From contig OZ345352.1 in the NCBI GenBank assembly GCA_977006965.1, forward strand, positions 4,030,001 through 4,094,000: a DNA stretch of 64,000 nucleotides, given 5' to 3'. The translations under genes were made by a program, and so were the position numbers. Source of the stretch: Phymatolithon calcareum. Taxonomy: Eukaryota > Rhodophyta > Florideophyceae > Hapalidiales. Below, piece by piece: positions 61,831 to 64,000 of this stretch. Numbering within the stretch: the stretch's first letter is position 1; every line of letters begins with the position of its first letter. Under the pieces are notes generated by a model. The model worked only from the letters and a program-made list of their open reading frames with translations. It made no database searches and had not been told where the DNA came from.

Positions 61831-62189
61831 AAAACGAACCAAGAACAACGGTCCTTGTCCCCAGAAACGAGGGAAACAAGTGATGTCCGCCCTGCATCAA
61901 TTGTAAGTTGGACCGCTACTATGTTTCATATATGCTGCGCCAATGGACAGCAAAAACGGTATCATAGCATCATCAGTTTAGTGGATTTCTATTGGTGCAT
62001 CTACGACGAACTGACGCCGAAGAGGGGAAACAAATCCCGTGTTTCCCCCATTCTGGGGAAACAAATTTTCATTTCTGTTTTGTTGAAGTTTTTATGGACT
62101 TTTCCGGAGGTAGAACAAATGTATGAAAGTTTCGTTTCGGTTGCCCGCTTTCGCAAGCTTACAACACAAAAACGGGACGTTTCAGGGGA
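61831..62189. other. Intergenic spacer
   Basis: No gene is recognised. An open frame crossing it from 61774 runs into the foldback and looks fortuitous. Confidence 0.45.
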
Positions 62190-62376
62190 CAAGCAGTATG
62201 TGGACCACTTTTTTGTGACACAAATGATGTGCGTGAGGCTCGGTGTGGGTCCTCGGGGACACAATTGCCCCTCGGGCTTCGCCCTCGGGGCTAATTGTGC
62301 CCCCTCGGGCCTCACACCTCTCCTCCCTTACATCATTTGTTTCCCTCAAAAGTGGTCCACATCCCGTACATGTGAC
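62190..62376. repeat. GC-rich foldback element
   Basis: Outer arms atgtggaccactttt (62199 and, inverted, about 62350-62365) and caaatgatgt enclose an inner stem. That stem is caattgcccctcgggcttcg with its complement, at about 62261-62302. No target-site duplication was fixed. Confidence 0.75.
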
Positions 62377-62426
62377 ACGGAAGTATTGTATGTATGGGTG
62401 TCTATGAAAAATTAACAAAATATTAA

Positions 62427-64000
62427 GGCCCAGTCTATACCGCAACAAATGTTCATGTTGGGTTTTTTTATCATAGCGAAATTGAATCTGCGAATGCCAT
62501 TGGCTACAGCACAGCGTAGAAATGCTTGCATCCAACATGCCGACATCCGCCGAGCGAACAAATTCGACAACCTTTTTTTTCCGGGAAAGAGGTTAACTCT
62601 GTGTGTTTGTTGCTTTTTTCATACTCTCAATCGGTCATTGGCTCCTTATGACCACTTTCCGCGGAAATAGCCCTATCGAACCCCCTCTGACGATTCAGCA
62701 CAAACTAATACATTACAGCACGGGACACTGCACTGCTACCGACATCAACGTTTCGTCGAAGGCAACAATGGTCGCCAATGTCGGCCTTCGAGGGGCCTTA
62801 TCTAAGACGGCCAAGGCCGCATGTGCATTCGTAACTGTTGCTGCATCGATCATTCTCTCAGAAGAAGCTTTGCGATCCTCTGTTCCGCGCAGAAATGCTC
62901 GAATTCGTTCATCATCAAAGATACGACATTGCGAAACTTTTGAAGAAATCACCAGGTCCTTATCGTCGAAAGAATTCGAAACTGTTTTCAGACTCTCAAG
63001 GACTACGTTTCAGGTTCTGCTGCGGCTCCTTGAGAGGCATCTTAAACGGAATGAGATACAAGGCAAAAAATCAAGTGGCGGCGTCGTCGAGCCTCCCATA
63101 AGACTTGGGCTCACTCTCCGCATTCTTGCCGGTGGATCGTACCATGACCAAATGCTCTGTTTTCGACTAGGGCGGTCTACGGTGTATTCCGTTTTTCACG
63201 ATACAGTTCTTGCGATCAATACCGTACTGAAGATGCCCGGCATACCTTTTGGCAATGAAAATGAGCTGTACGAACTTGCCAAAGGTTTTAACGAATCAAC
63301 AACTTTACCTAATCCACTCTTTGGGTGTGTCAATGCACTGGATGGTATTGCCATCGCGATTACGAAGCCACCAGATGAGTATGTCCTAAGAAATTTTTAC
63401 TGCCGGAAAGGCATGTACGCCCTTCCGGTACAAGCAGTTGTTGACTCAAAGTACAGGTTCTTGTACATGAGGTGCAAATGTACTGGCAGTACACATGAAT
63501 CTGTCGCGTTTTATGTTTCGTCTTTAGCACGCAAGCTAGGTGAAGGCAAGATTCCGGCGGGACATTGGATTGCAGGGGACAATGCCTACCTGTGCTGCGA
63601 TGGATTGTTGACTCCTTGGCCAGCGGGAATGTTAAAAGATCCTGAAGACGGAATTTTTCGTGATGCGTTCAACTTCTACCACAGCTCGACCAGAATCCAC
63701 GTTGAACAAGCGTTTGGTATCCTCGTTCGCTGATGGGGAATTTTTTGGCGCCCGATATCCTACCACATTGTTGACACATTGCCAATACTTTCGGCCGCCA
63801 TGCGACTACATAACTTTGCAATAGACCATGGGGATACTTTACCCCAATCTCTACTTACCTCTGATTCTGAAATAAGTATGGCTAACGCTGCATTCGACAC
63901 TTGGTGGAAATGCGCGACGGAGCTTCGCGATGCAGTGACAGGATCCGTACAAGGCCGTAAGAGAGACTTAGAATCACAATGCATTAGAGCGTCGTTAACA
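62427..64000 (+). mobile_element. Harbinger element, left part, runs off the right edge
   Basis: The left terminus GGCCCAGTCTATACCGC follows TAA/TTA at 62423-62426, as expected for PIF/Harbinger. The transposase occupies most of the visible part. The right terminus, and the Myb-like partner gene usual in this superfamily, would lie beyond the window. Confidence 0.85.
62768..64000 (+). pseudogene. Harbinger (HARBI1-like) transposase with one nonsense codon
   Basis: The ATG at 62768 is chosen because the remnant at 51555 starts at the equivalent place; an earlier in-frame ATG is at 62648. The protein has a predicted helical N terminus and a DDE_4-type catalytic domain. Its acidic residues are Asp192 (NALDGIAI), Asp271 (IAGDNAY) and Glu313 (HVEQAFG). 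The frame is stopped by TGA at codon 322 (63731-63733), just where the family has an Arg before Trp in FGxLxxRW. It then reads on in the same frame (WGIFWRPI ... LHNFAID) without another stop to the window end. A single CGA to TGA change explains this. Such transposases cut and paste with TWA target choice. Confidence 0.87.

Noticed and set aside
1-64000. tRNA and rRNA genes
   Set aside because: No cloverleaf or rRNA core sequence was recognised by eye; a covariance search could still find a small RNA.

Overview
The window looks like nuclear DNA of a eukaryote whose genes have few introns and whose intergenic space is full of transposons. Six intact 783-codon genes encode secreted proteins with a C-terminal Hedgehog-type (Hog) Hint domain but no Hedge signalling domain. 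Hog-without-Hedge proteins are known from red algae and a few other protist lineages. Together with long intronless ORFs, about 50% GC and heavy Copia, LINE, hAT and Harbinger content, this points to a red alga, possibly a florideophyte of the Chondrus kind. That assignment is an inference; no rRNA or organelle marker is present.

Positions 1-50566 are a direct tandem array of one complex unit. Anchors are at 1, 14594 and 39145; the array runs off the left edge and stops at about 50566. After subtracting later transposon insertions, units 1 and 2 both reduce to about 12.1 kb. Each unit holds an alpha Hint gene on the + strand, a spacer, a beta Hint gene on the - strand (alpha and beta are tail to tail) and, in units 1 and 2, a LINE RT fragment and a folded-back pair of truncated Hint copies that abuts the next alpha gene. 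The beta gene sits between inverted repeats of about 0.55 kb. Units differ by clean, dateable insertions: a 1.55-kb LINE in units 1 and 3 only; a palindrome-rich MITE in unit 1; and in unit 2 a hAT MITE, a solo LTR carrying a LINE tail, a LINE carrying a second hAT MITE, an 8.3-kb Copia element and a 145-bp poly(A) retroposon.

The Copia element (23602-31908) has 751-bp LTRs, a gag-protease-integrase ORF, a possible -1 frameshift site leading into RT-RNase H, one stop in RNase H, and a 162-codon antisense ORF between pol and the 3' LTR.

Positions 50567-64000 are mostly outside the array. They hold a Harbinger deletion derivative (51273-52095), an inverted diverged copy of array spacer DNA, a small type I membrane protein gene (52854-53411), a 1802-codon membrane protein with Sel1-like repeats (54468-59876), a piggyBac-like TTAA MITE (60284-61013) inside a LINE tail, another LINE 3' end, a foldback element, and a near-complete Harbinger element that runs off the right edge with one nonsense codon in its transposase.

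No tRNA, rRNA, CRISPR array or bacterial-type operon was recognised. Every boundary was read by eye and may be off by a few bases.
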